Shown here: piece after piece, positions 32,879 to 43,169 of the stretch
Numbering within the stretch: the stretch's first letter is position 1
Layout: every line of letters begins with the position of its first letter
Origin: Symsagittifera roscoffensis
Lineage: Eukaryota > Xenacoelomorpha > Acoela > Convolutidae
NCBI RefSeq assembly: GCF_963678635.1
Contig: NC_087068.1
Location: 20,192,914-20,256,913 of the forward strand
DNA: 64,000 nucleotides
Reading direction: 5' to 3'
Notes under the pieces: generated by a model
Databases searched by the model: none
Told to the model about the DNA's origin: nothing
The model's input: only the letters and a program-made list of their open reading frames with translations
Program-made: the position numbers and the translations under genes

Positions 32879-34103
32879 TGTTCATTAAGTTTGCTAACAC
32901 TTTAGAGCAAGAGTTTTAATTTCATGGATACGAAACAGAAAAACATTCAGACACATTCAAAAATCAGACAAGACTGCTTGTATCAGGACAGGGGCTTGAG
33001 TATTCCTAGTTTAATTAAACGCTTTTTTTTGTAGTTTTTCGCAGATATTTTGGATCTTGTCAACTATTCCCCCCTATGCTTAACTGTTCAATTTTTTCTT
33101 TTTAGGGGGGGATTCGTTACAAGGTACTACTGGGGGAAATAGTTAAAAAGATCCGATGTTTTATTCGCACTTCTATCCCAGCATTAAAAAAGTTTGCTGC
33201 AAACTTTATCCAAAAAAAAACTCACTGTAAACCAGATGGTTTTTGCGATGAGATAAATTGCCGCTAATGTTTTGTATTCACTGGTAATTAGACCGTTTCA
33301 CTTAATCTGGCCAAAAACCAAAAAAATGAACTCATAGCATTTAAGAAATTTATAGCCATTGAATAACAAGAACACATATAGCGAACGTCACTGTTTAGAG
33401 CTGTATGAATTATACGTGCACTTTCACATGTATGTATTTTATTCAAACTCAATCAGGGAGCGGGAACAAAATGATTTTTTGGTCGAAAAAAGTAGTTTTT
33501 TTTTGGTTGTTCAAGTATAAACAGAAACCTTCAACTTTTGTCATCTGAATGCTTAAACTAACATTTTTATTCGTTTTTTTTCTACTTGCTTGAAAATCAC
33601 GCAGCTTTTGCTTTAATCAACTGTATTTTATTGACTTTTAAAATGTTATTTGCACATGCATGAAATTGGCAAGAGTTTTCAGCAGAAACTTCGGTTTCTG
33701 GATGTTTTTGAAATGTTTTTGGTTTTTTTCATGAGAAAATAGCGCAAAATGTTACGCTTTTTTAAAAACTTTTCTTTTGTTTATTTAAGAGCAAAAAAGT
33801 TTTTAGAAAAAGTGAAAAAAAAGTATTTGTTTTTTTCCGCTCCCTGTTTATTTTGTTCGCACTATTTTCAAAAGTTTGTGGCCAGAAGCATTTGAACTTC
33901 TTTTCATGTGGAAATATTTTGCGTAAGGAAACTAAAGCAGTGACATTAGCAAAATTCAGTTTTTTATTTCTCATACGTAAAAAAGAATGGTAGTGTTTGG
34001 GCAAAAATGGCAGTTTTATTTTGTATGATGATTTTTCGCACTTATTATAACGTAGTTTAAATGAAATAGGGAGCCTCAATTAACTTCAGAACCTTTAAAA
34101 GTA
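32879..34103. other. Intergenic DNA, nothing recognised
   Basis: AT-rich with long T and A runs. The minus-strand frame at 33762-34079 is low-complexity Lys/Phe/Asn sequence and is not believed. Confidence 0.4.
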
Positions 34104-35343
34104 CATTAGGAGGCCAAACTGTGCATTCTGTGCATTGTAAGCGGATTCCGCAACAGACCAAAATCAGATTTGTCGCGGAATCCGCAATTTTGCTACTTTT
34201 CTTTGACCTTCTTCGCTGTTTTGGATTCCACAAAGAAATACCTAAAACACGGTACCGCTCAAAATAGCTCCAAAAATAGGCAATTTTGCGCAATCCGTAA
34301 CCGTAATTGCGAATTCCAGAACAGTTTGTGGAGTCCACAAGCAAATAATAAGACATTTGACTAATAAAATTGAGCTGTTGCGGATTCCGCAACTGTAGGC
34401 GGAATCCGCAACGTGTAAGTGAAATCCGCAAAATATTAGTGGAATCCGCATTTTGTTTGCGGATTCCGTTTACATATTTGTATATAGCGTAGTATAGCGT
34501 ATAAAATTATATCTTTTAGTTACTGGTCACAAGAAAAATCAATCTCATTTACTACATTGATCAATTACGAGCCGAAGTACCAAACGTTTGGTCTCAATTC
34601 TGTCGACTTCAATATCAACTTCTAATCCAAATGGGGACCTACTCATCCCAAATACTGACCTAATTTGATCTGAACTTCGAAACCAAATACTGATGCAATC
34701 CCAAATACTGACTTAAATCGACGATTGCCAAACACTCTCAAGCCAATTGCTAAAAATATTAAATTTATTTGGCGTAGGCTTCCAAAATCAGTATTTGGGA
34801 TTGACCTAAATTGGCGATATGCTGTGTGTTGTGTTTCCATACACTCTCAACCCAACGATTTCAAATATTGAACTTATTCGGTATTGTGTTTCCAAAATAT
34901 TAAAAGGAAAAATGTTTTGAGATTTGTTCGTGGATTCCGCTGACAATGGTTAAGTCCTTGCCTTTAAATTCCGCATTGCTATAGATAAAAATTCCAGCTC
35001 TAGCTTTTAATTGTTCATATGCAAGTTCAGTAATAAACAAAATTCTGAATCCACTTACAGAATTCTGAATCCGCAAAGTGTAAGCGGATTCCGCTTACAC
35101 TTTGCGGATTCCACTTACATTTTGGGCAATCCACTTACAGTTGCGGAACCCAGAACAACTTCGCAACAAAACAAATGTGCCGACAAATTTTACGTTACAG
35201 GTATATGTATGCGGAATCCACTGAAATTTGTTTGTGGAATCCACTTACATTTTAGAACATATTTGAGGACTTGTCTCTGGAATCCAGGAACATACAGACA
35301 CAAAATTGTGCGCCTATCCATTGCACAGTTTGGCTTCATAATG
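34104..35343. mobile_element. Terminal-inverted-repeat element, copy 2
   Basis: It starts CATTAGGAGGCCAAACTGTG at 34104 and ends CACAGTTTGGCTTCATAATG at 35343, matching the ends of the 309-983 copy. Two arrays of GCGGATTCCGC-type palindromes (34138-34470 and 34925-35280) flank a central ~450-bp segment that copy 1 lacks. The centre has its own internal inverted repeats of CCCAAATACTGAC (near 34645-34720) and GTCAATCCCAAATACTGATT on the other strand (near 34785). No transposase was found. Confidence 0.7.
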
Positions 35344-35629
35344 TAATTCATTGTCAAAGCTACAAATTAAAAAACAATTTGCATGTTTAATATTTCTGGT
35401 CAAAAACAGAAAAAATCCAAACGAGAAACTTGTAGCCACTTAGAATCAGAATCACTTGTAGCCGCTCTATCCTCTATTCTATAAAAAAGTTTGAGTTATG
35501 AAATTGATGAAAAACTCTAATCTTTTTAGATTCATTTGGTTAGCCAAATTTGCGTTTTGTTTCAGCTCCCTAAAATAGTTTCACAGACAGCAGGTAACAT
35601 AACGTTTTGATTTTGAGATCAGTGTTATT

Positions 35630-36560
35630 ATTCCCCATTTTCTTCAAAAGTCGGAATAATGACGGAATATGTGTTAAGGGTAGTTTCGATTTCTGTCGAA
35701 AATTTCGACTAGCAACTTTTGACTGAAGTTTTTTATTCAAAAGGCGTTAGTGTCCTTAGCTCAAAATTAAAATGGTTTTTCACCTGTCATTGATATTTTT
35801 GTGAATATATGTGTATTAAAAGATTGTCAACTTGGCAGATTAGGGACAATTAACGCGCGATATATTTCATGTTAACAACGCGTAAACAGAGAAATAATTC
35901 GTTCTAAAAGTCGTTCCAAATTGGAATGAGGCATGTTTTATGATCTATTTTATGATTTGCTCTATGCAAAATATCGCGCCCAGAAAATTTGACCTAAAAC
36001 AGTTCAGCAGTTATGAAGTTCAGACAATTGAGCCAAAGCTATTTGGCCAACTCAGTCAGAGACAATTCAGCCGATAATAGTGACTGCCGCAGTCGCGTCA
36101 ATGCGTCGTGAGCTTGCCAACAGAGAGTAGAATTCTATACAAATTTAAGAGTCGGTTATTACCGCAAAGCGACCTTAAACCGAGCACTAGCTCCAGTTTG
36201 GACTTCTTTTTCCGAATCTATTGTTTTGAAAAATTGGCTGAATTCTCTCTGGCTGAATTGCCTGTATACTTTTGGATGATTTGTTTGAAATTCAAGTTGG
36301 CTGAATTGTGGGAGTTTCAAATTGGCTGAAATGTCTTTGGCCGAATTGTCTGTGCCCCGAAATTTATATCACAATTTTCATTACAAATCGTGTGGGGGGT
36401 GTTGTTCATAAAACCTCGGACTTTTTTGAAGCTTCATCGTTTTTCAAAGTTTCATCAATTATTTTAATTTGAACAACCCCAGAGAAATGAAAATGTAGTC
36501 GGAAAATTCAAAACATTATTCTGATACGAGCAATTTTATTATGTTAGTACTGATACGGGC
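35630..36560. repeat. Dispersed repeat, copy 1, containing GGCTGAATTGTCT motifs
   Basis: From ATTTTCTTCAAAAGTCGGAA at about 35637 the sequence matches 44619-45460, with a ~90-bp segment present only here. Motifs AGACAATTCAGCC (36000-36075) and GGCTGAATTGTCT-like units (36230-36360) occur in opposite orientation at the two sides. A more diverged relative lies near 57,310-57,620. No coding capacity. The young gypsy element is inserted just after this repeat. Confidence 0.6.
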
Positions 36561-36580
36561 AGATAATTCTGGGGGGTGGG

Positions 36581-36792
36581 TGTTGTGATTCTTACCATTT
36601 GTTTTATTTCACTAATTACTTTAAAGTATCTTAACTGGTTAATCTTGATTTGACCTTGCTATCTTCATTCTCTCCGACGGAGAGAATGACCGCTCACTTT
36701 TTTAATGTTTTAACTTAGAGATTAATTCACTTTTTAAACATATCTTATTTGTAACTAAGTAGAATTAACCGTAACAAAGGAACATTTTAGCA
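36581..36792 (+). repeat. 5' LTR (212 bp)
   Basis: It contains a perfect 11-bp stem, 3-base loop palindrome at 36665-36689 (TCATTCTCTCC / GGAGAGAATGA). It ends ATTTTAGCA. Its last base is also the A of the gag ATG. Confidence 0.92.
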
Positions 36793-38576
36793 TGGCGCAG
36801 TCAAACAGCAACGAATCAAACGTGAGAGGTATACCTTCATTTTGGCAGAACCACACAGTGGACCCACCAATTCCTTGGGAAGAGTGGAGCGATCTATTCC
36901 AGCTAGCGATAATCGCAAAAGAGAATATCGACATCGAAAATCTCTTGAATCCAACGGAACGATATCACCCACCTCCCCCAACATTGGAAAATCCGCCGGA
37001 AAACGAATCCGACGCTCAAAAAACATCACGCATCGAGAGGAATATCCAAGAACAAAAGAGATTCGATGATGAAGAAATGGCCTCAATAAAGTTAGAAACC
37101 AAGAAATTCAACGGTATGAGACTGGAAGAGGCGGACAAAAAACTAAGATCCATACTTTATCTAGCCCTTGGAAACGAAGGAAAGAAAATATTCGGCCAGA
37201 AGTTCACAAGAGTCAAAGTTCTACAAATTTCTTTCAAAGAATTTTGGGACAATTTGTCCACAGCTTTTGTGAGAAAAACAAACATAACCTTCGAAAGACA
37301 CAAACTCTTAAACAGAAAACAGAGGGACAGAGAATCACTAGAACAATTCTGGGGGGCACTGGCTGAAATGGCAAAACGATGTAACATTCCCACAGGAGAA
37401 GACGAATGGATTAGAGATATTTTTATTAATAACATGAAGAATTCAGATATCCAACGGAAACTTCTCACGGAAACCTTACCGCCACTAGAAGCCTTAAACG
37501 TAGCTCTGATTGACGAAAAAGGAATTACAAACCACATAAAGATGACGAGTACTTTTAAATCCAGCGGATATTCTTCCAACAAATCTTTTAATCATTTTAA
37601 TGTAAAAAGAGAACCCACCCTAAACATCGAAAGAAACAACACATGTATGAAATGCGGCGGAAGTTTTACAAAAGGACATCTAGCGGTTTGCCCTGCTAAA
37701 GATACAACATGTACGACTTGTAAATATCGAGGACATTTTACTAGACTTTGTAAATCACGCCGTAAAAATGTAAATATTGTGGATAGCCAAATTGTAAATA
37801 ATACGGATCATCATTATCCTTCGGAACAACCAGATGTACATATTGACCACGCTAATAGAGAATGCTGTGGAGTAATAAATGCATGGTCAGAGTCTGGACA
37901 AAGCGATAACGACGATTACTCAGTATTAAACGTAACAACTATCTACGATGATCAAGGAAAGGAGATGAAGAAACTACTAAATATCGGCTTAGGAAAGGAA
38001 AACCAAGTAATTCTGAACATACAGGTGGATTCAGCAAGCCCTGTAAGCTTCCTTAAACAGAATGTGTTACACGAGTTGAGACTACGAGACCCCTACGTGA
38101 AAATATATCCAGTGGATAAAGCAACCAAGGAACTCTATTGTGGATTTACGAACAATGCAATAAATATCACTGGAAAAGTAATTGTCCCAATTTTCTCAAA
38201 TGGATGGTCCCACAAGGAATGCCACTTCTTTCTAACTCAAGGCCATGAAAGAAACATCTTGGGAAACGACAATTTACCAAAAGTCGGAATCGAAGTTTCA
38301 CAAAAACAATACGCAACACTCACCAACAAGAGAACTTGTAAGTTTATCAATTCCGTTACTTCACTTGACATAGATAATGAAATAGAAATGATTGGAAAAA
38401 CCTTCAAACAACTATTCCTTTGGATTGGAAAGATAAAGAATCAAACAAAAATAACACATTTTCATGAACCATTAAAGCCAATTCAACTAAAAGGCAGGAG
38501 GGTCCCTTTACACTTACTAGACTCAGTAAAACAGAATTATACAGGCTTAAATCCGAAGGACACATCAAAAAATTAG
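36792..38576 (+). CDS. gag-pro: Gag-protease polyprotein
   Basis: 594 codons, starting with the ATG that spans the LTR/PBS border. Residues ~110-245 form the retrotransposon Gag capsid-like region (ESLEQFWGALAEMAKRC). Two zinc-binding knuckles lie at 37644-37751: the first is spaced CX2CX7HX3C and the second is the standard CX2CX4HX4C. The protease follows, with an unusual DSA triad (38028-38036) in place of DTG or DSG, and an ILGNDNL motif near its end. After the protease the frame runs into RT-like sequence and is cut by a one-base shift near 38528 in an A4 run; the last ~15 residues are out-of-frame. Function: particle assembly and polyprotein cleavage. Confidence 0.85.
   Translation: MAQSNSNESNVRGIPSFWQNHTVDPPIPWEEWSDLFQLAIIAKENIDIENLLNPTERYHPPPPTLENPPENESDAQKTSRIERNIQEQKRFDDEEMASIKLETKKFNGMRLEEADKKLRSILYLALGNEGKKIFGQKFTRVKVLQISFKEFWDNLSTAFVRKTNITFERHKLLNRKQRDRESLEQFWGALAEMAKRCNIPTGEDEWIRDIFINNMKNSDIQRKLLTETLPPLEALNVALIDEKGITNHIKMTSTFKSSGYSSNKSFNHFNVKREPTLNIERNNTCMKCGGSFTKGHLAVCPAKDTTCTTCKYRGHFTRLCKSRRKNVNIVDSQIVNNTDHHYPSEQPDVHIDHANRECCGVINAWSESGQSDNDDYSVLNVTTIYDDQGKEMKKLLNIGLGKENQVILNIQVDSASPVSFLKQNVLHELRLRDPYVKIYPVDKATKELYCGFTNNAINITGKVIVPIFSNGWSHKECHFFLTQGHERNILGNDNLPKVGIEVSQKQYATLTNKRTCKFINSVTSLDIDNEIEMIGKTFKQLFLWIGKIKNQTKITHFHEPLKPIQLKGRRVPLHLLDSVKQNYTGLNPKDTSKN
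36793..36810 (+). promoter_or_regulatory. tRNA primer-binding site
   Basis: TGGCGCAGTCAAAC starts immediately after the LTR. TGG pairs with the CCA end of a tRNA. The TGGCGCAGTC start resembles the site used by several insect gypsy elements (thought to be tRNA-Ser). The priming tRNA here was not verified. Confidence 0.7.
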
Positions 38577-39205
38577 AAAACTGTGACGAGGACAGATTTA
38601 TTAGTCCGATAGTTATTACTTGTAAAAAAGACAAATCGATAAAGTTAGCCCTTGATTCAAAATTCATCAACAAACAAATATACAAGAACAAATATCAGAT
38701 GCCTAATATACACGAATTAGTTGATAACGTGGCGGCTCAAATTTCGGACAATTCCGCCGGAGAAGTATGGTTTACAAACCGAGACCTAAAGAACGCATAT
38801 AGTCAACTCGCACTGGACAATTTTACTAGCAGCCAATGCAACTTTAGTCTAGTCGGCGGAGATATAACAGGCACTTATCAATTTTTAACGGGTTTTTACG
38901 GACTCGGCGATATGCCAAACGAGTTTCAGAGAGTCATGGACTCAACTTTGGGAAACATTCCTTTTACAAATTGCTACCTCGACGATATATTAGTCGCTTC
39001 CAAAGGAAGTTTTAACGATCACAAGAAAATCGTTTACAAAATTTTATCAACGTTAGACACTTACAATTTCGCAGTTAAATGGTCGAAGTGCAAATTCTTC
39101 CAAAAAGAAATTAAATGGCTCGGTTTTAAAATATCGAAATCAGGAATCGCCCCATTATTCGATAAAACCAAGGCAATCAAAGATATTCCAACCCCAAAAA
39201 TCTAA
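38529..39205 (+). pseudogene. pol: pol segment: reverse transcriptase
   Basis: RT sequence in the -1 frame relative to gag. It includes the NRDLKNAYSQL palm motif, FYGLGDMPNEFQRVMD and the catalytic YLDD at 38975-38986, then WLGFKIS. The frame stops at 39205, after the run CCCCAAAAATCTAA, and RT/RNase H sequence carries on in the next -1 frame. Upstream ATGs are not needed if it is read as part of a Gag-Pol polyprotein. The two shifts are discussed in the findings. Confidence 0.85.
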
Positions 39206-42200
39206 AAGAATTAAGATCATTCTTCGGGTCAACTAATCAGTACATTAAATTTGTACCAAATCTAGCATCCCTCGGAAGCCCGCTTAGACCTCTTTTAAAC
39301 AAGAAGTCAATTTTCCTTTGGAATGAAGATCACTCAAAAGTTTTTGTCAAGATTAAATCTGAAATAGTAAATCTTACCGAAAACACTCATTTCGACGTAA
39401 AAAAGCCCACGAGAGTAAAAACAGATGCTTCACATAATGGATTAGGTGCATCCCTTGAACAACTTCACGAGAAAGTTTGGAAAACAGTGTCATTTGCTTC
39501 AAGATTTTTAAATCCGCACGAATCGAAATATTCAACAAACGAATTAGAGTTATTAGGAGTTGTATGGGCGGTTGAACATTACAAAAATTATCTCTATGGC
39601 TCCGAATTTGAAATTATCACCGACCACAAAGCTCTCCTTTCCGCTTTGTCACCAAATCACGGAAACAAAACATACCATAGCCGATTGACAAGATGGGTAG
39701 ATCGTCTCCTACCATTCAATTTTACTATCAAACACTTAGCGGGAAAAGATATGGGTTTTACAGACTTAATTTCAAGAACTCCTTCGGGTAAAGCAATTCC
39801 CTCATCACACTACGACGAAGAATTTGTAGTTGCTACTACCAAAAAAATATATAGTGCACTCAATCCTTCGGATAATGAAAATCCATTACGTAATTCAATC
39901 AATTCGATTTCGGAAAATTCCCATTACATGAAATTACGAAATCACGTAATAATCACAGCATTGAATTTCGTCAGCTCTTCCATTTCAATCTGCAATCAAA
40001 AACATTATAGAACAGAACTTTGTAATTCTAAATGTATTCCTTCGGATTTCTCAAACACTGATTTTACTAAAATTATCCTATCAAATTCAGCCTTTATCTG
40101 TTTTTTAATCCTTAACAGTAGCTTAATTAGTAATCCTTTGGATCTCAAACTTATAAATAGTGTAAATATGTCAAATAACCAAATTGTAGTAAATCCTTCC
40201 ACTTCCGAGATACAGGTCTCTATCGATTTTCAAATTTCATCAGAACACAAGAAGTTAGTAACTAAATTCCGAGAAAATCTCAAGTTACCCGAAAGACCTT
40301 TGGATTTAAATACATTATTCAATGCAAAATTGGTCGCTTTATTAACGGAAGATGATGAATTATTAAACCCAATTGTTAAAGCTCTACAGAAAAAAGTAGA
40401 TAACATCAATGCAAATTCCCGTTATCTACACCAATTTTCGAAAGAACTTCATGAATCCGACGGACTATTATATATGGATGGAAAATTAGTTATTCCGTTT
40501 ACACTTAGAAACGCCGTTTTAAAAACATTACATGAATCTTACCATGGCCAATTTGGTATGAAATACTTGGCACAATACATTTGGTGGCCACACATATATC
40601 GACAAATTTACTTCCACGGGATTAATTGCACACAATGCACGCAAACCGGTAAGAACATAAAAAGCATCATTCCAACTTCACAAATTAGTGAACTTCCCAC
40701 CTTATTTGAACCTAATGAGGAAAGAAATCTCGATTTTGCCGGCCCACTAGATAACAACTGGGGAAACAATAAATACATCTTATTGTGTATAGGCCGTTTT
40801 TCAAAATTCCCTTCAGCAAAAATTACATCTTCAACGTCATCAAACACAGTAATCGAATTTCTTCAAGATTATTTTTATCTCCATGGGATTCCAAAATCTA
40901 TTCGGGTCGACCACGCATCCTGCTTTACTAGTCAGGATTTTAAATTATTTTGCAATTCTCTTAATATCAAACTAATATTCTGTACAGTTAGGGACCATCG
41001 TTCTAACGGTCTTGTAGAAAAACTTGTTCATACTGTAAAAATCAAATTATTAGCAATGTCACTGGATCAACAAAAACCCACATTACAAACCGCCATTTCG
41101 AAAATCATTTGGAATCTACGATCTTCCTTCCAATCTAAAATTAAATGCTCACCGTTCGAAATACACTTTAATAGAAAACCGAACACGATCTGGAAGCAAT
41201 TGGCATCTAATAATTTATCCGGTGGATTTTTAGACAAAGGGAAGTCGATCTTAAGCAGAGAAAGGGCCCTCGACTGGAACGCTGACGATCGGGTAGAGGA
41301 CGGATACAAAGACTCCCTCATACAGAAAAAGAACCAGTCACCATTGGAGAAAGGCTATGATTCAGACCTTCCCACTACTTCAAAACCTCAATCAGCCCGA
41401 GTGTCCTTAAACAGTCCGTTTAAAGGTAAATTACTACGTAAAACTAACAGAAGTATAAACGGAAATCCCTTCTATAAACAACTAGGTCAGAAAATAATAA
41501 ACTCAAAAAAATCCACGGTTGAATTATCCGACGGAAAAATTATTAGAAAATCGGACATCGCCATTCCAAAATCTAAATCTTCTACAATTCGTTCATTCAA
41601 AGGAAATATCTCCTTTCCTTTTTTCTCTAACGGTGATTTACAAGTAGGTCCAAGAAAGTCATACAAATCGAAGACACATCAGACGCGGAAACCAGACACT
41701 AAGTCAGGAAGACAAACAGTGTCGCTCACCCCGGTCACCACAAGATCTAGAGGAATGAACCAGCCTTCAAAATCCAACAAATCGAAGAAGAACCAAAATA
41801 AAGCCTCGACGTCGAATACTGGATACCTAGCAGGTGACGAATCAATGTTTATTCCGTCGGATACGTCGGAAATTAGCGATTGGGAATGGATTGCGGGAGG
41901 TTTCCCATGTAGAGAAATGATAAGAAAACGCTTCATTTCAGATAACGACAATTTTAAAAAAGAACCTACCTCATCATTAGATCCTAAAACATATCAAACT
42001 AATATAAAACCTGAGATTTTAGACGAACAATCTCAACCCTCGGACACAGCGGAATGCCCAATTAGTATAAAACCAGCACTTCGAACTACCTCACATCCAC
42101 CTGACGAACCTTCTACGGCTACGACAACGGAGCCGCCAAACATTCCTTCGGATTGGACAAAACCATTGGTGGGAGAAAAACCGGTCGATTTCCCAGTTTT

Positions 42201-42657
42201 CGAAATAGAGGACTCCTCAGACGAAATTGGAACCAGCGAGGATAGACATCCTAAGGAAACTAATACCACCGGTAACGAACTTATTTTAAGACGTTCACGC
42301 CGAAATGTTGGCCCCCCTAAATTCTATGGTAAGCGATATTTCATAGATATTATAGATGAGCTAGAAAACCAACCAGGCTCCGCTATTAATCCTATATCTC
42401 TGGACGAGGATGACAGCTCGAGCTCCCCCACACAAATTTTCAGAGAGAATCCCTTGGATAATCAGACCAACATTTGCAACACACTACCGGAAGACAGTAC
42501 ACCGGACCTAGCTTACACCCAATCTCCTGATCGATTCTCCATCGCCTCTACTGACGATTCTCTGAGAGATGCCGTGAACTGTTTTGAAAATTACATGGAC
42601 TTAGATAGTGAAATTTTCAACGCCGAGCTGGAAAAATTTATGGAAGGGGACAGCTAA
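39196..42657 (+). CDS. pol: pol segment: RNase H, integrase and long C-terminal tail
   Basis: Continuation of pol. RNase H has KTDASHNG, the NELELLGVVW Glu and ITDHKALL. A ~250-residue connector with a hydrophobic patch follows (around 40075-40140). The integrase finger has HESYHGQ and CTQC. The core is D40732, D40909 and E41017, an exact D,D35E. After the core the protein continues for ~450 residues: basic and Ser/Lys-rich, then acidic and Ser/Pro/Asp-rich, with a LRRSRRNVGPP motif near the end. No chromodomain was recognised and there is no env. The stop is at 42655-42657. Confidence 0.88.
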   Translation, partial: KNLKELRSFFGSTNQYIKFVPNLASLGSPLRPLLNKKSIFLWNEDHSKVFVKIKSEIVNLTENTHFDVKKPTRVKTDASHNGLGASLEQLHEKVWKTVSFASRFLNPHESKYSTNELELLGVVWAVEHYKNYLYGSEFEIITDHKALLSALSPNHGNKTYHSRLTRWVDRLLPFNFTIKHLAGKDMGFTDLISRTPSGKAIPSSHYDEEFVVATTKKIYSALNPSDNENPLRNSINSISENSHYMKLRNHVIITALNFVSSSISICNQKHYRTELCNSKCIPSDFSNTDFTKIILSNSAFICFLILNSSLISNPLDLKLINSVNMSNNQIVVNPSTSEIQVSIDFQISSEHKKLVTKFRENLKLPERPLDLNTLFNAKLVALLTEDDELLNPIVKALQKKVDNINANSRYLHQFSKELHESDGLLYMDGKLVIPFTLRNAVLKTLHESYHGQFGMKYLAQYIWWPHIYRQIYFHGINCTQCTQTGKNIKSIIPTSQISELPTLFEPNEERNLDFAGPLDNNWGNNKYILLCIGRFSKFPSAKITSSTSSNTVIEFLQDYFYLHGIPKSIRVDHASCFTSQDFKLFCNSLNIKLIFCTVRDHRSNGLVEKLVHTVKIKLLAMSLDQQKPTLQTAISKIIWNLRSSFQSKIKCSPFEIHFNRKPNTIWKQLASNNLSGGFLDKGKSILSRERALDWNADDRVEDGYKDSLIQKKNQSPLEKGYDSDLPTTSKPQSARVSLNSPFKGKLLRKTNRSINGNPFYKQLGQKIINSKKSTVELSDGKIIRKSDIAIPKSKSSTIRSFKGNISFPFFSNGDLQVGPRKSYKSKTHQTRKPDTKSGRQTVSLTPVTTRSRGMNQPSKSNKSKKNQNKASTSNTGYLAGDESMFIPSDTSEISDWEWIAGGFPCREMIRKRFISDNDNFKKEPTSSLDPKTYQTNIKPEILDEQSQPSDTAECPISIKPALRTTSHPPDEPSTATTTEPPNIPSDWTKPLVGEKPVDFPVFEIEDSSDEIGTSEDRHPKETNTTGNELILRRSRRNVGPPKFYGKRYFIDIIDELENQPGSAINPISLDEDDSSSSPTQIFRENPLDNQTNICNTLPEDSTPDLAYTQSPDRFSIASTDDSLRDAVNCFENYMDLDSEIFNAELEKFMEGDS

Positions 42658-42944
42658 ACTCAATCAAATTTTAAAACTCACATTTAGTCATTTATAATCT
42701 GTACTAGTATTTTGTCTAAAGCGCAATTAGTGCTTACTTAGCTGTAACTACGGATTACAATCCGCCGGATTTAGGAAATTTATTATCCTCTATAATTTAG
42801 TCATTCCTTTGGAGCATCAAAATGACATTTGTTATACTGTGCAGTATTTAAAATTTCATTTTGTCGGACTTCTCGAGAGGGAGAAAAAGGGATTGATATC
42901 ATGTTAGGTATTATGGCGCTTAGTAACGTAAATTTTTTCCCACT
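42658..42944 (+). other. 3' untranslated region of the young gypsy element
   Basis: 287 bases between the pol stop and the purine tract, with no open frame. It ends shortly after CTCGAGAGGGAGAAAAAGGG. Confidence 0.5.
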
Positions 42945-42952
42945 AAGGGGAA
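42945..42952 (+). promoter_or_regulatory. Polypurine tract
   Basis: AAGGGGAA directly precedes the 3' LTR, the expected position and composition for plus-strand DNA priming. Confidence 0.8.
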
Positions 42953-43164
42953 TGTTGTGATTCTTACCATTTGTTTTATTTCACTAATTACTTTAAAGTA
43001 TCTTAACTGGTTAATCTTGATTTGACCTTGCTATCTTCATTCTCTCCGACGGAGAGAATGACCGCTCACTTTTTTAATGTTTTAACTTAGAGATTAATTC
43101 ACTTTTTAAACATATCTTATTTGTAACTAAGTAGAATTAACCGTAACAAAGGAACATTTTATCA
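42953..43164 (+). repeat. 3' LTR (212 bp)
   Basis: Same as the 5' LTR apart from one base near its end (ATTTTATCA). The palindrome is at 43037-43061. GTGGG follows after 43164. Confidence 0.92.
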
Positions 43165-43169
43165 GTGGG

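Larger units (their letters stand above)
36581..43164 (+). mobile_element. Young Ty3/gypsy retrotransposon, 6.58 kb
   Basis: Two 212-bp LTRs (36581-36792 and 42953-43164) begin TGTTGTGA and end CA. They differ at one position that I can find (G at 36790, T at 43162). A 5-bp target duplication GTGGG lies at 36576-36580 and 43165-43169. A primer-binding site follows the 5' LTR and a purine tract precedes the 3' LTR. The gene order is gag, protease, RT, RNase H, integrase, with no env. The near-identical LTRs indicate recent insertion. Confidence 0.93.

Noticed and set aside
33762..34079. 105-codon minus-strand frame
   Set aside because: Low-complexity Lys/Phe/Asn sequence from A and T runs; no motif.
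38520..38535. Programmed -1 frameshift at the first gypsy break
   Set aside because: GTA AAA CAG does not form an X XXY YYZ heptamer in the incoming frame; a missing base is likelier there.
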